The notes: generated by a model not told the origin, from the sequence alone. A stretch of DNA of 64,000 nucleotides from Adiantum capillus-veneris (GCA_014529385.2 CM043952.1:56959619-57023618); one strand, 5' to 3'. Shown: positions 1 to 11,511, counted from the first letter of the stretch. Numbers and translations are program-made.

Positions 1-1025
1 GCATAGTATATTAGCATAGTAATGAAGATGGAGAAGATGGAAATCTTAAGCATTGAAGCATGGATCTTGGTTGGATTTTCATTCCATAGCCAAGAGTGTT
101 GGTGTAGGCTCTCAACTTCTCTACAAGCTTGGAGAAGGAGATAGAGCTCTTGCACTTTGCACTCCACACAATGAGAGAGAGTGTGTGTGGGAGAGTATAC
201 CCCCCTCCCTCTCTTTCTCTCTCTCATTATTTAAATATATCATTTGGACATGTGTCCTCTTTTTCCTCTTTGAGAGAAAGAACTTAATTATTTATTTTTA
301 TGCATCTAAATTTTCATTGGACCCCTTTAAAGCCTATCCAATAGGATTCAAGCACATCATGAGGGTCACATGTGGAGGATTTTGACATGTGTCTTTTATG
401 CTTCTTAAATCATTTGGTTTGAATTGAACGCTTCAAGCACCTAGTCTTTCAAGCATGGAAACCATTTATGCCTCTTGAGAGTTTATCTTTGAATTGAACA
501 CTTCAAGAACCTTAGTCATTTAAGCATAAAATCACCTCAAGCTTTGGGCAAGGTTCCCACAAACACTTTAAGCACTTTAGTTAGCAAGCCAACAAGCACC
601 TCATGCTTGGGTAGGATTCCCGCCTCAAGGTCAGCTCTAGCTTCTAAGGTCAAAGGACATTTTAACATTGACTTTTGAAGGTTTTTAATGAAGCTAACCC
701 TAAGGTCTTTTAAGCTCCATTAGATGCATGTTGCTCTTTGATAGACTATTTCCTTTTGGACCCCTATTGAGATGCAACCATCTCTCCTCTTGGTCCCTCA
801 CTGAGGTAAATCTAGAAGCACTTATTGCACATTGCTATTTGGTAGACTGTCTCCTTTTGGACCCTTATTGAGATGCAACCATTTCTCCTTTTGGTCCCCT
901 GTTGAGATAGGTCTAGAAGTACATCTCTATTTCCTAACTTTGTTCCCCTTTTATCTTCCCATATTAAATGATCAGTTTAATATGAGAAAATCATTCGGTA
1001 GAGTTAGATATTATTTTTTATGACA
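1..1025 (-). repeat. Chromovirus LTR fragment (copy 1), cut by window edge
   Basis: This is the 5' part of a minus-strand LTR that runs off the left edge of the window. Read on the minus strand it starts at 1025 with TGTCATAAAA and continues with the CTCATATTAAA and GATCATTTAATATGGG blocks also found at the start of the LTRs at 2746, 3625, 55109 and 62470. Its first 120 bases repeat nearly word for word at 1745-1860. A 214-bp spacer without a gene (1026-1239) separates it from the next LTR copy. It could be a solo LTR or the 5' LTR of an element lying to the left. Confidence 0.8.
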
Positions 1026-1239
1026 TGCTTTTTTTTTTAATTTTCATTTTTGGTTTGTTCAAATTATGTTGATATTAGTTGTAATGGTGGAGCATGGCTC
1101 AATTAAAGTCCAAGGTGATAGTTTGATAGCTACGCAAGGCTCCAAGACAAAACATAAACCAAAGGATAGGTTCTTGTTACCTCCACTACACGCTACATTG
1201 TCATTTCTACCATTTCGACACTCTTTGTATCGCTACAAT

Positions 1240-1912
1240 TGTAATGGAAATGGCCTATGAACTTTGAGAATAGTGGAATTGAGAGAATTAGAGTGAGCAT
1301 TTTTATGAGACTTTTTTGAGAACATAGAGGGTGAACTTAATTAGCAGTAGCACCATAACCATTATAATTAATTAACTTGGTATGAACAATACTTTTGCAA
1401 GAGAGAGAGTTAGAGAACTTGACAACAGTTGACCGGATTTATGTGGAGCCGGGCCCCCCTTCAATAGCTTTTGTATTATAGATTCTCCCATAAAGAGAGA
1501 CTTGGTACAATACAGTCTTTGTGTTCCTTGTGACCTAGGTGATGATATGAAGATGAAAAGCTTCATGCATCACGAGCATAACATAAACTTTGTTTAATCA
1601 TTAACCATCCCCAGCCTCAGTCCCAAGGACTCAAACACCTTCGAAGGTGGAGAGAGCTAGCAGGGAATGAGGGTGGGGAAGAGGAAGAAGAATCATTCAT
1701 AGGAGAAATAAATAGTTCCTCACTTATCATCACTCTTCTCGCTTAGCATAGTAATGAAGATGGAGAAGATGGAAATCTTAAGCATTGAAGCATGGATCTT
1801 GGTTGGATTTTCATTCCATAGCCAAGAGTGTTGGTGTAGGCTCTCAACTTCTCAATAAGCTTGGAGAAGGAGATGGAGTTCTTGCACTTTCACCAAGTGA
1901 GAATGAGCTTAT

Positions 1913-1945
<33 letters not shown>

Positions 1946-2746
1946 AAAGAGAGAGTATACCCCCCAAGCACACCCCTAGCTTCCTTGGTTGACCCCTCCT
2001 TGTAAATCAAGCTTCACTTTGATTGGAGCCCTACAAGCTTAGCCAACCACATGCATAGTGCGCATCAAGCAACCATGCTATCCTTAGGACAAGTGTCCCC
2101 CTTTCCCCTTTGAGAGAGAGGACTTGATAAATGCATAAACAATTAATTTAATTAGCTAAATTATCATTGGACCCCTTTAGAGGCCAATCAATAGGCTGTA
2201 GGCACCTTATGAGGGCAACATGGAGAGGAACTTGACATGTGTCCTTGTTGCTTCTTTAGACTAGGCATGCCTTGTGTGAGGGTGTGTGTGTTCTCTCTCA
2301 TGCCCCTACAATTAGGGCTCGCACCCCATGAGTAGGAATGTTGGTTGACTTTTGAAACACCTTAAGCCACTCAAGCACCTTAGTCATGGAGCACCTTAGT
2401 CATAAAGCACCTCAAGCATCTTATCAGCAAGCACGACAAGCACCTCAAGCTTGGGCCGGGTTCCCATCTCAAGCACAGCCCTAGCTTACCTAAGGTCAAA
2501 GGACTTTTAAAACTAACCTTTGGAGGTCTTCAATGAAGCTAACCCTAAGGTATTTAAGCTCCATTGGCTTTGCTCTTTGGCAGACCATCTCTCATTTGGA
2601 CCCCTTTACCATTGGCCCCATGTTGAGATAGATCTGTAAGCACATGTCTATATTCTAACCCTTGTTTTGATTTATTCTCCCACATTAAATGATCGGTTTA
2701 ATATGAGAATTTCATTTGGGTTGGCTAGATATAATATTTTATGACA
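1240..2746 (-). repeat. 3' LTR of element A
   Basis: On the minus strand the LTR begins with TG at 2746 (TGTCATAAAATATT) and ends with CA at 1240 (CCATTACA), about 1507 bp. The sequence just outside its start matches the polypurine tract and downstream leader of element F, which makes it a 3' LTR. It shares the TCGAAGGTG, CTAGCTCTC and GCTTAGCATAG blocks with the other four LTR copies. It carries a (GT)15 run at 1915-1944. Confidence 0.8.
1915..1944 (+). repeat. (GT)15 microsatellite inside LTR
   Basis: This is a perfect GT dinucleotide run of 30 bases inside the element A 3' LTR. Related LTRs carry CA/GT runs of very different length at the corresponding site (48 bp in 56021-56069, a short imperfect run near 63427). 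Confidence 0.95.
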
Positions 2747-3624
2747 TTACGTCTCTCTTGAAATCATAATCGTCCTTGACTATGAGGTAGAAGAGATAAA
2801 GCCTTCGTCATTAGTTGATGTTTCTTAGCGGGTAGAGGATCCCTTTTTACCCTACGACATCATTCCAAGATGGATGACTAATCCATTTGGGGCTTGGGAG
2901 ACTTGGCTACTGCAAGCATGTTTGCTCTTGAGTCCAGAGAGACCTCGTCATCACAAACATGATTGTAAGCATGCATACTACTTAAATTTGCACCCAAGAA
3001 AAAGAGAATTAGTCGTATAAGACAAGAACATTGATCATTTAAAAGAAATGTTTACATTTGCTTACTCTAATGTAGCATTGTAAGCATTGACAAGGTATCT
3101 GTATTTCTTGCATCTATCTAGCATCTTCAAAAGGATAATTTTTGAACTTAATAAGATATCGTCGGATTATCTTACCATGTCATAGCACTTTGTCCTCATG
3201 CCGAAGGATAGCTTCGGGTTGTAGCACCTCTTCTTGGTCTTTGATTTCTGGGGGGTCTTCAATAATTGGTGCACTTGGTGGCTCTCCTTTGTAGGACTTA
3301 AGTAGGCTCACATGAAAAGCATTGTGTATGAGCCAATGGTTGGGAAACTTGAGTTAATAAGCCATCTCATTGATTGGCTTCAAAATTGAAAGGACCAGAG
3401 TATCTTTTTGCTAGTTTAGCATAATACTTTTCATAGCCTGTAGGATTTTTGCTCGTCGTTTGCCTTAATCAAGCCTTGGGAAACTTGAGCAAGACCCAAT
3501 CATTTTCTTTGAACATTAAGGCCCTTCAATGCTTATCAACAACAGCCTTTTGCCTTTGTTGGGAGATGGATATAGCCTCCTTAATCTTCTGGAAAGTTCT
3601 TGTAGGTCACGGCTATACTCATCA
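2747..3624 (-). pseudogene. Integrase C-terminus and chromodomain remnant of element A
   Basis: The minus-strand sequence aligns by eye with the end of the element F polyprotein. The part at 3624-3450 matches the integrase C-terminal segment before FKENDWVLLKFPKA. The part at about 3165-3115 reads RRYLIKFKNYPFEDAR, a chromodomain core of the type that targets chromoviral integrase to chromatin. Several stops and frameshifts interrupt it. Beyond the coding part, 2747-3060 is the 3' untranslated region with the same CTCTACCCGCTAAG block as 62380-62400. The arginine in the chromodomain shows which residue was lost at the stop in element F (62000). This is a decayed, non-functional gene end. Confidence 0.75.
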
Positions 3625-5254
3625 TGTCATAAAATCTAATATCTAACCAACCCAAATGATTTTCTCATATTAAATTGATCACTTAATGTGGGAGAATAAA
3701 CGGGAACAAGTGTTAAGATATAGATATGTGCTTATAGATCTATCTCAACACGGGGCCAATGGTAAAGGGGCCCAAAAGGGAGATGGTCTATCAAAGAGCA
3801 AGGCTAACCAATGGAGCATAAGACCTTAGGGTTAGCTTCATTGAAGACCTCCAATAAATGTGTGTAAAAGTCCTTTGACCTTAGGTAAGCTAGGGCTGAG
3901 CTTGAGGTGGGAACCCGGCCCAAGCTCGAGGTGCTTGTCCTTCTTGAGGTGCTTGTCGTGCTTGAGGGGTTTGTCATGCTTGAGGTGCTTGATTAAGATG
4001 CTTGAGGTGCTTGACTGGCTCCATGCTTGAGGTGCTTGACTTGCTGCATGATTAAGGTACTTGAGGTGCCTTGAGAAGCTTGCCTGAGATGCTTGTGGGA
4101 ACACCCCCTAGTTCAAGTGCTTTGTCATGCTTGGTGAGTAAGGTGCTTGATCACCTAAAGTCAAAAGCATTCCTACAAGAGGGGGGGCGAGCCCTTTTCC
4201 TAGGGGCTGGAGAGAGAACACCCACTCACACACACAAGGGAAGCCCCAACTTGAAGAGGCAGCAAGGACACATGTCAGGCCCCTACCCATGTTACCTTCA
4301 TGTGTTGCTTGAAGCCTATTGGCTAAGCTTCAAAGGGGTCCAATGATAAATTACATGAATTATCTAATTGTTTTAGCATTTATCTAGCCCTCTCTCTCAA
4401 AAAGGAAAGGGGGACACTTGTCTCAAGGCTACCCCTACTGCTTGTAATGCCTCCTGCTCATGATTGACTAGGCCTGGGAGGGTCCAATGAGCTTCAAGCA
4501 TGAGCTACAAGGGGGGGTTGACCCAAGCTAGCTAGGGGCTTGCTTGAGGGGTATACTCACCCACACACACTCACAATCACTCTCATTGTGTGCTATGCAA
4601 AATGCAAGAGCTCCCTCTCCAAGCAAGTAGAGGTTGAGAGCCTACACCAACACTCTTGTCTATGGAGTGCAAATCCAACCAAGAGCCATGCTTCAATGCT
4701 TGAGCTTGTCATCTCCTTCTTCTTCATTACTATGCTATTATGTATGCTAGCAACAAGAGTATGATAAGTGAGGAACTAGTTCTTTCTCCTATGAAATGTT
4801 TCTTCTTCCTCTTCCCTACCCTCATTCCCTGCTAGCTCTCTCCACCTTCGAAGGTGTTTGAGGTCTTGGGACTGAGGCTTGGGACAATTAAAGCTTTCTT
4901 CAAGTTCATGTTATGCTATGATTGTTATGCATGAAGCTTTCCATCTTCATTGCATCACCTAGGTCACAAGGAACACAAAGAATGTATTGTAACAAGTCTC
5001 TCTTAATGGGAGAAATCATAATACAAATGCCTATTGGAGGGGGGACCGGCTCCACATAAATCCGGTCCTCAACTGTTGTCATGTTCTCTAAATTCTCTCT
5101 CTTGCAAAAGTATTGTTCATGCCAAGTTAACTAATTGCTATGATTATGTTGCTATCTTCAATTATGTCTACCCGCTATGCTCACAAAGTTATTTCTCGAA
5201 AGTATTCTCATTAATTTCCGCTATTCTCAAGTTGAATAGGCTAATTCCATTACA
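3625..5254 (+). repeat. Solo LTR of the chromovirus family inserted into element A integrase
   Basis: A complete plus-strand LTR of 1630 bp runs from TGTCATAAAATC to CCATTACA. It is flanked by CATCA at 3620-3624 and CATCG at 5255-5259, a 5-bp target duplication with one change. When the LTR is removed, the flanks rejoin the integrase sequence of element A exactly where element F has its continuous copy (near 61540). No PBS follows its 3' end and no PPT precedes its 5' end. This is the classic product of recombination between the two LTRs of a full insertion. Confidence 0.9.
3927..4152 (+). repeat. GCTTGAGGT minisatellite-like stretch in the solo LTR
   Basis: The motif GCTTGAGGT and close variants (AGGTGCTTG) recur about a dozen times at irregular spacing. 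The reverse-complement form (CACCTCAAGC) is seen in the minus-strand LTRs near 540-610 and 2380-2450. The LTRs of element F lack it, so it separates two subfamilies. Confidence 0.8.
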
Positions 5255-5457
5255 CATCGACAACAAAGATCTTCCCATGTACTTTAAGTAGCTCAAAAGG
5301 TATCTTTGCTGTAGTAGTATGGAAAGTATTATTGTATGCATACTCTACAAGGGGTAAGTACTTCTCCCATTATGACATAAGTCTTTAGTATATCTACTTC
5401 TATAACATAAGTCTTTAGTATATCGAGAATCATAAGATTGGCTATCTCACTTTGGCC
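5255..5457 (-). pseudogene. Integrase core fragment of element A, right of the solo LTR
   Basis: The minus strand reads the end of the integrase catalytic core, including GQSEIANL (the region of the third acidic residue of the DDE triad). It continues with the segment matching the EKYLPLVEYAYNN part of element F. A local duplication of about 30 bp (5373-5427) repeats the residues DILKTYVI, a lesion absent from element F. Homology to the chromovirus ends at about 5457. The gene is fragmentary and not functional. Confidence 0.75.
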
Positions 5458-5591
5458 AAACCTAGCACGTGGAAGCCTCATGCAAACATTTGTAGACCAT
5501 TGTCTCCTCAACTTGGGATTTAATGCAAGTAGTTGACCAAAGGTAATATTAGCTTTCCGACTTTGAACATTACTCACCAAACCCAAATTTT
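5458..5591 (-). pseudogene. Short fragment resembling a Ty3/gypsy gag-protease linker
   Basis: The minus strand reads a short peptide with KANITFGQLLALNPKLRRQW, similar to the conserved TFGQLL...P.LR.. stretch ahead of the protease in some plant Ty3 elements. It is fused in frame to the integrase fragment of element A at about 5457, so it marks a rearrangement junction. No catalytic motif is visible. The family assignment rests on this one motif and is weak. Confidence 0.35.
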
Positions 5592-6284
5592 TGTAACTTT
5601 TGACCTAAGTTTTTGGATAACAAAAGTGAGAGTAGGCTGGCGTACAATATTATGAGTTCTTTGTTTTCTCAATTGTTCATGTCTCCATCGTACGGTGTTG
5701 CATTGTGATTTTGAGCATAGCAACGTGCTCGTAGGTGAAACCTCTTCCTTTCTATGTAAATTTTACACAGATGAAGTTGTGTTTTTAGTCGTTTTTGTCT
5801 ACAGCTTATTTTCATTCCCTACGCACAATACACGCATCAAAATAAGATTTTGACCATATGAATAGATAGAGCACATCTTAAGGAAGCTATAGAGTGCTTT
5901 GGAGGCTGAAACTGAACTACCCAAAATAGGGTGTTTATCTTTGGTGCGATTTTTTTTTAGTGTCAAAAATGACTTTTGAGTACGTGAAGATGTTGAGGAT
6001 ACTTTGCACATTCTAGGTAGTAAGTTTTGTTGCATTCAGAGAATCATAGCTATATAAATTCATCGGGTTAAGCTTGCCGTAAGGAAAGTGGCTTTTGATG
6101 TTTGGCACACATCTGAGAGCGATCTAGGTAAGAGCACATTGGACTTGGATTTTCCGAGAGATTATCTATCTGTTGTAGCCTCCATGCACTAGTCGGGTTA
6201 GCTATGTCCCACGTATTGATATTTTTTATATGTGGGTCTTGCTTTGCTAGCATTGATATGGTGAGTCTTGGGAACCGACCAACA
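5592..6284 (+). repeat. Putative 5' LTR of element E
   Basis: The 3' boundary is well supported: CCAACA at 6279-6284 ends in CA and is followed by the PBS. The 5' boundary (TGTAACTTTTGACC at 5592) is chosen because it starts with TG and abuts unrelated coding remnants; no second LTR copy is available to confirm it. A TATA box lies at 6051. A segment near 6140-6210 has an inverted match at 17990-18075. Confidence 0.5.
6051..6057 (+). promoter_or_regulatory. TATA box in element E 5' LTR
   Basis: TATATAAAT sits about 230 bp before the LTR end, a plausible core promoter position for an LTR with R and U5 downstream. Confidence 0.45.
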
Positions 6285-6287
6285 TTT

Positions 6288-6305
6288 TGGTGCCATTGCT
6301 GGAGA
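6288..6305 (+). other. Primer-binding site, tRNA-Asp type
   Basis: TGGTGCCATTGCTGGAGA follows the LTR end after a TTT spacer. The consensus I know for Tat/Athila-type elements is TGGCGCCGTTGCCGGGGA. The four differences are all C-to-T or G-to-A transitions. Confidence 0.7.
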
Positions 6306-7600
6306 CGAGGCATATTAGACTAGAGAAAAACCCAAAGCATTCACTTAAATTTCCATTACTTCCTCTACTTTTGACTAGAGTACCACATTTTTTTGACTTT
6401 ATCTCTACTGAGAGGTGCTTGGGAGTACGGATACTTGGTAAGGACCTCGGGAGCATTAGTTTAGTAGGACGGATTAGGTGAAGGGTCCACACTGGCTAGT
6501 GGAGAAGAAGGGTATCACCTAAGTACAAACAAATAAGAGATTTGAGACTGAAAGTTGAATTTTTCACTTCCTGCACTCTTTTTCAAGTTCACTAGGAGTA
6601 GGGTAAGTAGAAAACAATCAGGTTGCGACTAAGATAGACAAAGGGTTTCTGAGAGTCAAACTGTGGAATTGAACTTACAAGGTGGTAGACCAACTTGATT
6701 AGACTATTTCCCTTGATTTTGGTATCATTTGGACCATTAAAAGGCCTGGTCAAGCCCAAGTCTGGAAAAAACTGCCAACTGTTGAGAAAATGAACAAAAG
6801 TAAAGTCAATTTGCCTAAATATTGAAACCAGGGTATGGATAAATCCTAAAACTTGTGGGAAAATCAATCTACTATGAAGCAAAAATTGCAAAAGGTCAAA
6901 TTCTGGTAGAAATTTATCTTAGGCGCGCCTACGATAGATTCCCATCCAGAGGGTGAATTTTGCAAAAAATTCAACGCACAAGGACTCATTGGGACATTAT
7001 ACAGCTCTAATAAGTTTGGAGTTTTGCAAGGGTTAAAAACGCCAAGAAAACTGTAAGCCTTTACAATGGGACCTAAAAGGGTGACAAAACAATGGTAAAG
7101 AGTCTAAACTTTGTGAAACTCATTGAACAAGCTTGAAATCACATATAAGAACCTAGACAAGTCACACTGGACAAAAACGTGTTGACATAGGGAAGATTAT
7201 TGTAAGCGCGCCAAAGATAAATCTTTCATAAAAAAAAGCATCTTGTGAATTTGAGACCAGGGTTATCTTTGTCAAGCTATGAGGACCCCATCCAAGTGAT
7301 CAGAGTTAAATTTACACCCATAGTGAAGTGCAACCATCTTAGGCACGCCAAAGATAGCCTATGCAAAATTTCAGAGTTTAGGGCACATTGTGTGTACCCA
7401 GTGATTGGTGGAAGGAATTGTTAGATATTTTGTAACTTCAAATTGACAATTGTGGAATCACATACGGTTTGAAGTGCTGGTATGCAGGGAATCATGACTT
7501 TGCAAAAAAGGGCTACACAAGGAGCGGAAGCACTGTGTTTGAAACCAAAGGCAACTAGTTTGAAGTATCTATTCAATTAAGCTGTGTAAGCCCATATATA
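6306..7600 (+). repeat. Element E leader with GCGCGC-centred palindromes
   Basis: This non-coding leader lies between the PBS and gag. It holds a recurring interrupted palindrome with consensus TATCTTAGGCGCGCC followed by its mirror. The best copy has a perfect AGGCGCGCCT core at 6921-6930, a second core is GCGCGC at 7206-7211, and a third is TCTTAGGCACGCCAAAGA around 7338-7353. The centres are 283 and 137 bp apart. A fourth, larger copy is at 11208-11235. No long open frame is present. Confidence 0.75.
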
Positions 7601-10430
7601 AACTTAAGATATGGTAGAGTTTTGGGAAACTTGGGTACCTTAGGAGAGAATATGCGTAGAGTGTCTATGGAAGAGAGTGTAAACCAAGGGAGACCTTTAG
7701 AAACTATTACGGAAGAATGTCAGACACTTACTCCGACTCAAGCTTTGAGATGTCTTCTTTTTTAACTCAACAGGAACTGGGACCTCTTTCAAGTTCAAGT
7801 ATATTTTGACCTTCTTTAAAACTAACAAGTACGAAGCCCATATTTTCTTGGATCCAAACGAGGAGTTTGTCACAAGGGTAGATGACCATACCATCGAGTT
7901 TGAAGAGGAGGTTAGGGCGAAAAAATAAGACCACTTCTATATGAACCAAAATGGGGTGCAATACCTCAAAATACAAGATCCTGATTCAGTAGATAGATGG
8001 GCATTGGAGATTGACACTCTAATTCTAAATAAGGCTGTGAAGGAAGGACCTCCTGTGCTAGAATTAGAAGGATATGATTTGATAGATACTAAACCTTTGA
8101 AGCGTGTACCCACTGACAACTCTAAGCTTGGAATCTATTGTTAGGAAGCCAACAATGTCACGGACTTGATCCGCACTACTCATGCCAAACCAGGGCAATT
8201 GACACTCTTGAAGATTGTGTATATTTTCAAGATCAAGGAGAAGGGTTTAGCGGAACTTCTCGTCCATCTCTTTAGGGATTGCTATAAAAATAATTTTGTT
8301 ATGATGACTCCGAAGGAGATTGAACATACCAAATACTAGGGACATTCAATCCGTAAAGTGATTACGAGAATAGTACTTGAAACCAAACATAACGTAGGGC
8401 CAAATGATAGAGCCTATGATAGCATGGTCAATCAGAGAGGAAGCACAACCATAGGCAGTCACCTCAATGATGGAAACATGGAAGAAAATGCAGAAACCAC
8501 CTTTAACAAGGAATGAACGAGTGACACTAGGATAAGGAGAGGTCCACACGAGTCACATCTACCAAACAATTGGTTTGAAGGTTTAATGGGAGAAACGTCG
8601 GCTAGAAAATAGAGAGAGCGGGTGTAGAACACAACAATAGAGTCAAACTAGCAGATTTCCAAAAATGGGTGAAAAAATACAACGGGTTAGGGGATCTGTA
8701 TGACCACTTAGTGAGCTTCAGACAGGTTTTGAGAGCTGAATCCAATAACCGACTTTCATACATAATTTGAGGGGCTTGGAATGGCCTTAGAAGCCAAAGC
8801 TTTAACTTGGTTCCAGACCATACCTCCTGGATCAGTAACTAATTTTCCAACTTTGGCAATGATATTTGTTGATGCTTGCTCAAAAATGGGAATCAAGCAT
8901 AGAACAGTGGCAAAAATCTATTGAGAAACTGTCAGAGATAGTGTGAGTCGGATGAGTCAATATATAGAAAGATGTTTGGAGTTGGAAATCCCAACCAAGG
9001 GGAGGATTGTCTCACTGTTTTTAGAGGGATTACTAAACAAAGACTTGCATGCTATTTTGTATAGCAAAACACACACGAAAGTTCCACTGCAATGTGAGTC
9101 ATCTACAATATTTTGCCAACTCTAAAGTAGTGTGTGAGCTTTTTTTTACTTTTACGGAGAGCTGTTATGCTTAAAGATAAGACTTGCTGATGATATGCAA
9201 CTATTACTCTGATTCATTGATAGATAGGACAACCCATGTATAGATACCTGCCAAATGGTGCACCAATGCAAAGATCACCCATGAAAATGGGTAGACCACA
9301 ACTAGTATTAGGCCAGTAGCCACCAGTCCTAGGGAATAATGCTATACCAATCAAGTGCACGTTGCTTGAGGGACAGGTGGATGAATAGACTCTAGTACTT
9401 GTTACACCATACCATGAAACGAGTTCGGTAGCAGTGGGAGTAGAGGATGAATGGTATAATTAATCAACTCCAGTTTCGGTAGAGCCAGTGTATCAAGCAC
9501 CTTTGGATGCAACACCTGTTTACTTCATGCAAATCAAGGAGCTAGACCGCCTATGATCAAACCAATGCCTAAACCAAAAATAAAAAATTACCATAACTGT
9601 GGAGCGGATGACCATTGAAAAAATGACTGTCTCGAATGAGATAAGAATGCAAGACCTATAGAGGCATATTATGGAGTGTGTGGTCGCAAGGGTGGACATT
9701 TTCCTGAAGACTACCCTAGGAATCTAGTAAACAAATGAAAAACCACCATAAACATAGTTCAGGTTGAGCTAAGTAGTTCATCAAAGGGGGGAACCCACAA
9801 TTCCAGTTCAAGTAGTGAGGAGGGCATAGGCTAAGGGGAAAAAAAATACAAGCCGATCGGACATACCCCACAATTCATCCAAAGACTATAGGAAATAACG
9901 ACGCAAATGAGACAAGCTCAAGAGACCAAAACCATGGAAGTAGGTCGAAGAGAAGATAAGGAAGGAGGTAAAGAAAAAGATGCAGATGTTATCATTAGAT
10001 CTCAAGGGATTGGAACCAAATTGGCAAGATCGATATTGGTCAATAAAAGTTACGAACCAATCAACACGGCCTTGGAAGCTTTATAAGCTAGATTGAAAGC
10101 CGATCAGACATTGGAAACCAAATGGAAAAACTATTCAACACCTGACATGGAAGAAACTAAATTATAAGCGTACAGAAATTTAGTGCAAATCACGTAATCC
10201 ATGCTGTAAAAACAAAAATCTCAGCTGGAAATCATAGGAAAATTAAAAGAAATCCTAACAAAAACCATCAAAGAAAAAGCACAAGATAAGGGAGAGTTAA
10301 AAACTTTAGAGGACGATGTCGCACATTCACCTAAACTGATAGTTCTTGATAGTGAGGAGGGATGGGATGGAGTGCCCATAGTTGAGGAAGATCGGACAAA
10401 CCACTTGTGGGAATGAGTTAGGGAAGCAAA
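7600..10430 (+). pseudogene. Gag of element E (degraded)
   Basis: The N-terminal part (7640-8340) contains AHIFLDPNEEF, EGPPVLELEGYD and RDCYKNNFVMMTP, each matched in the minus-strand gag at 43270-44000. The capsid-like part (8650-9080) reads LTWFQTIPPGS and SLFLEGLLNKDLHAILYSKT, shared with 42340-42930. Two zinc knuckles follow at 9590-9730. The first reads YHNCGADDH, a stop, then KNDC; the second reads YGVCGRKGGHFPEDY. First-position cysteines in both and the last in the second are now tyrosine, consistent with G-to-A change. The 3' part (10020-10430) matches the segment of assembly C containing ADQNMENKWKNY. The function would be the structural capsid/nucleocapsid protein. Numerous stops make it non-functional. 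Confidence 0.75.
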
Positions 10431-10440
10431 GGATGGGAGT

Positions 10441-11130
10441 TTGACGTTAAAATTGGCTTCAATTGAAGAGGTATGGCTAGATAGACCACCCATGGAATTG
10501 GATAAACAGTCTTTGTATGGAGATTGGGGATCAGAGCAATCGGGCTTAACAAAAGCTGGAATGTTGCGAACACTACCTTCATACTTAGGAAAAATCAAAG
10601 ACAAATCATTGGTCTGTAAAACAACAAAATTAGTAGACACAAGCAAACCTTGGATGTGGAAAATTTGGTATCCATTATATCAACTCCAATCCAATCACAT
10701 TGGGTGAGCTATTACAGTTACAAACACGCCTATGGGGAGATTTGTATTCCACTATAGAAAAGATGGACCTAAAGGGAGTATCCCAAACAAACCTAGATAA
10801 ATTGCAAAACGAGGAGATACGGACTAAACTTGTCAACTCTGTGCCCATGAACAAAATAGGAGACTACTGTGAGGGGAACGAAGAAAACACTACCCTTCCA
10901 GTAGAATATAATGATGTAGCCACCATGGATATTTTGGATAGTGGGGCATGCATAGCAATAGGAACAAAAGCCACCTAGGAAGCCTGTGGAAAATCAACAA
11001 TTAGGTAAACAAGGATGAAACTACAACTGGCAGATTGACACATTGAGAAATCGATGGGATCACTAGAAAACATGATACTCAACTCCTTTGGAATTGACTA
11101 CCAACATCAAGCTTACCATTTGAGCTCAAA
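10441..11130 (+). pseudogene. Gag C-terminus and retropepsin of element E
   Basis: Two open stretches (10441-10707 and 10700-10978) cover a linker followed by MDILDSGACIAIGTKAT. This is the DSGA active site of a retropepsin in the D-S-G-A-x-x-x-I form typical of Tat-like elements. The frame continues past a TAG stop with a segment resembling TRMKLQLADGHIEKSMG, the flap region of the same domain. The catalytic aspartate is retained. The sequence then loses coding character at about 11130, before any RT. Assembly C lacks this protease at the same place. Confidence 0.6.
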
Positions 11131-11507
11131 ATTCATAAAGAACAAAAGTGCAACCCCACAGGAGCACTCAAGCTGAAAGAAGCCCAAAACGACCCAGTAT
11201 CACACAAATCTATCTTAGGCACGCCCAAGATAGATCTGTAACGAGAAGACCCCGACTCATCAAAATTCATCACAGGTGTGTTTATAGAGCCCAAATAAAG
11301 CACCATGTTAATTTTCATCAAGGTTGACAGAGCACAACTCCATCAAACACAACAAGCTCTAATAGAGGAAAAAGTGGACATAGAATTGCCCATAACTCCC
11401 ACCATAGGGATCACAAAGCCTGAAGTAGCCATCATACTTCATGCATATCTCCTACATCACATACACACCCTATACATCCACTATGGCACCAAGTTGCATG
11501 CATGTGC
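11131..11507 (+). other. Junction region between element E and the Penelope-like element
   Basis: No gene is recognised. It contains a 28-bp near-palindrome at 11208-11235 and ends in an alternating purine-pyrimidine stretch (about 11495-11528) that leads into the left pseudo-LTR. Confidence 0.6.
11208..11235 (+). repeat. 28-bp near-palindrome of the element E type
   Basis: Perfect 9-bp arms ATCTATCTT (11208-11216) and AAGATAGAT (11227-11235) surround AGGCACGCCC, one or two changes from the symmetric AGGCGCGCCT. It is the longest-armed member of the family seen in the leader at 6900-7360. Confidence 0.8.
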
Positions 11508-11511
11508 GTGC

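Larger units (their letters stand above)
1240..5457 (-). mobile_element. Element A: 5'-truncated minus-strand Ty3/gypsy chromovirus, split by a solo LTR
   Basis: Element A consists of a 3' LTR (1240-2746), the adjoining 3' untranslated region and integrase/chromodomain remnants (2747-3624 and 5255-5457). Each internal part matches the same part of element F (61330-62470) on the opposite strand. The solo LTR at 3625-5254 separates the two internal pieces. Homology stops inside the integrase core near 5457, just after the segment matching the GQSEIAN motif, so gag, protease, RT and RNase H are missing. The polypurine tract (minus strand GAGAGACGTAA) lies directly before the LTR start at 2746. 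Confidence 0.8.
5592..11300 (+). mobile_element. Element E: degraded Tat/Athila-like Ty3/gypsy element
   Basis: The order on the plus strand is a putative 5' LTR (5592-6284), a tRNA-Asp type PBS (6288-6305), a long leader with palindromic repeats (6310-7600), gag (about 7600-10430) and protease (about 10900-11130). RT, RNase H, integrase and the 3' LTR are not found. The coding part fades at about 11130, and a Penelope-like element begins at about 11508. The gag is clearly homologous to the minus-strand gag of assembly C (41105-44001), but the two elements carry different palindromes. Many stops and frameshifts indicate an old insertion. Confidence 0.7.
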
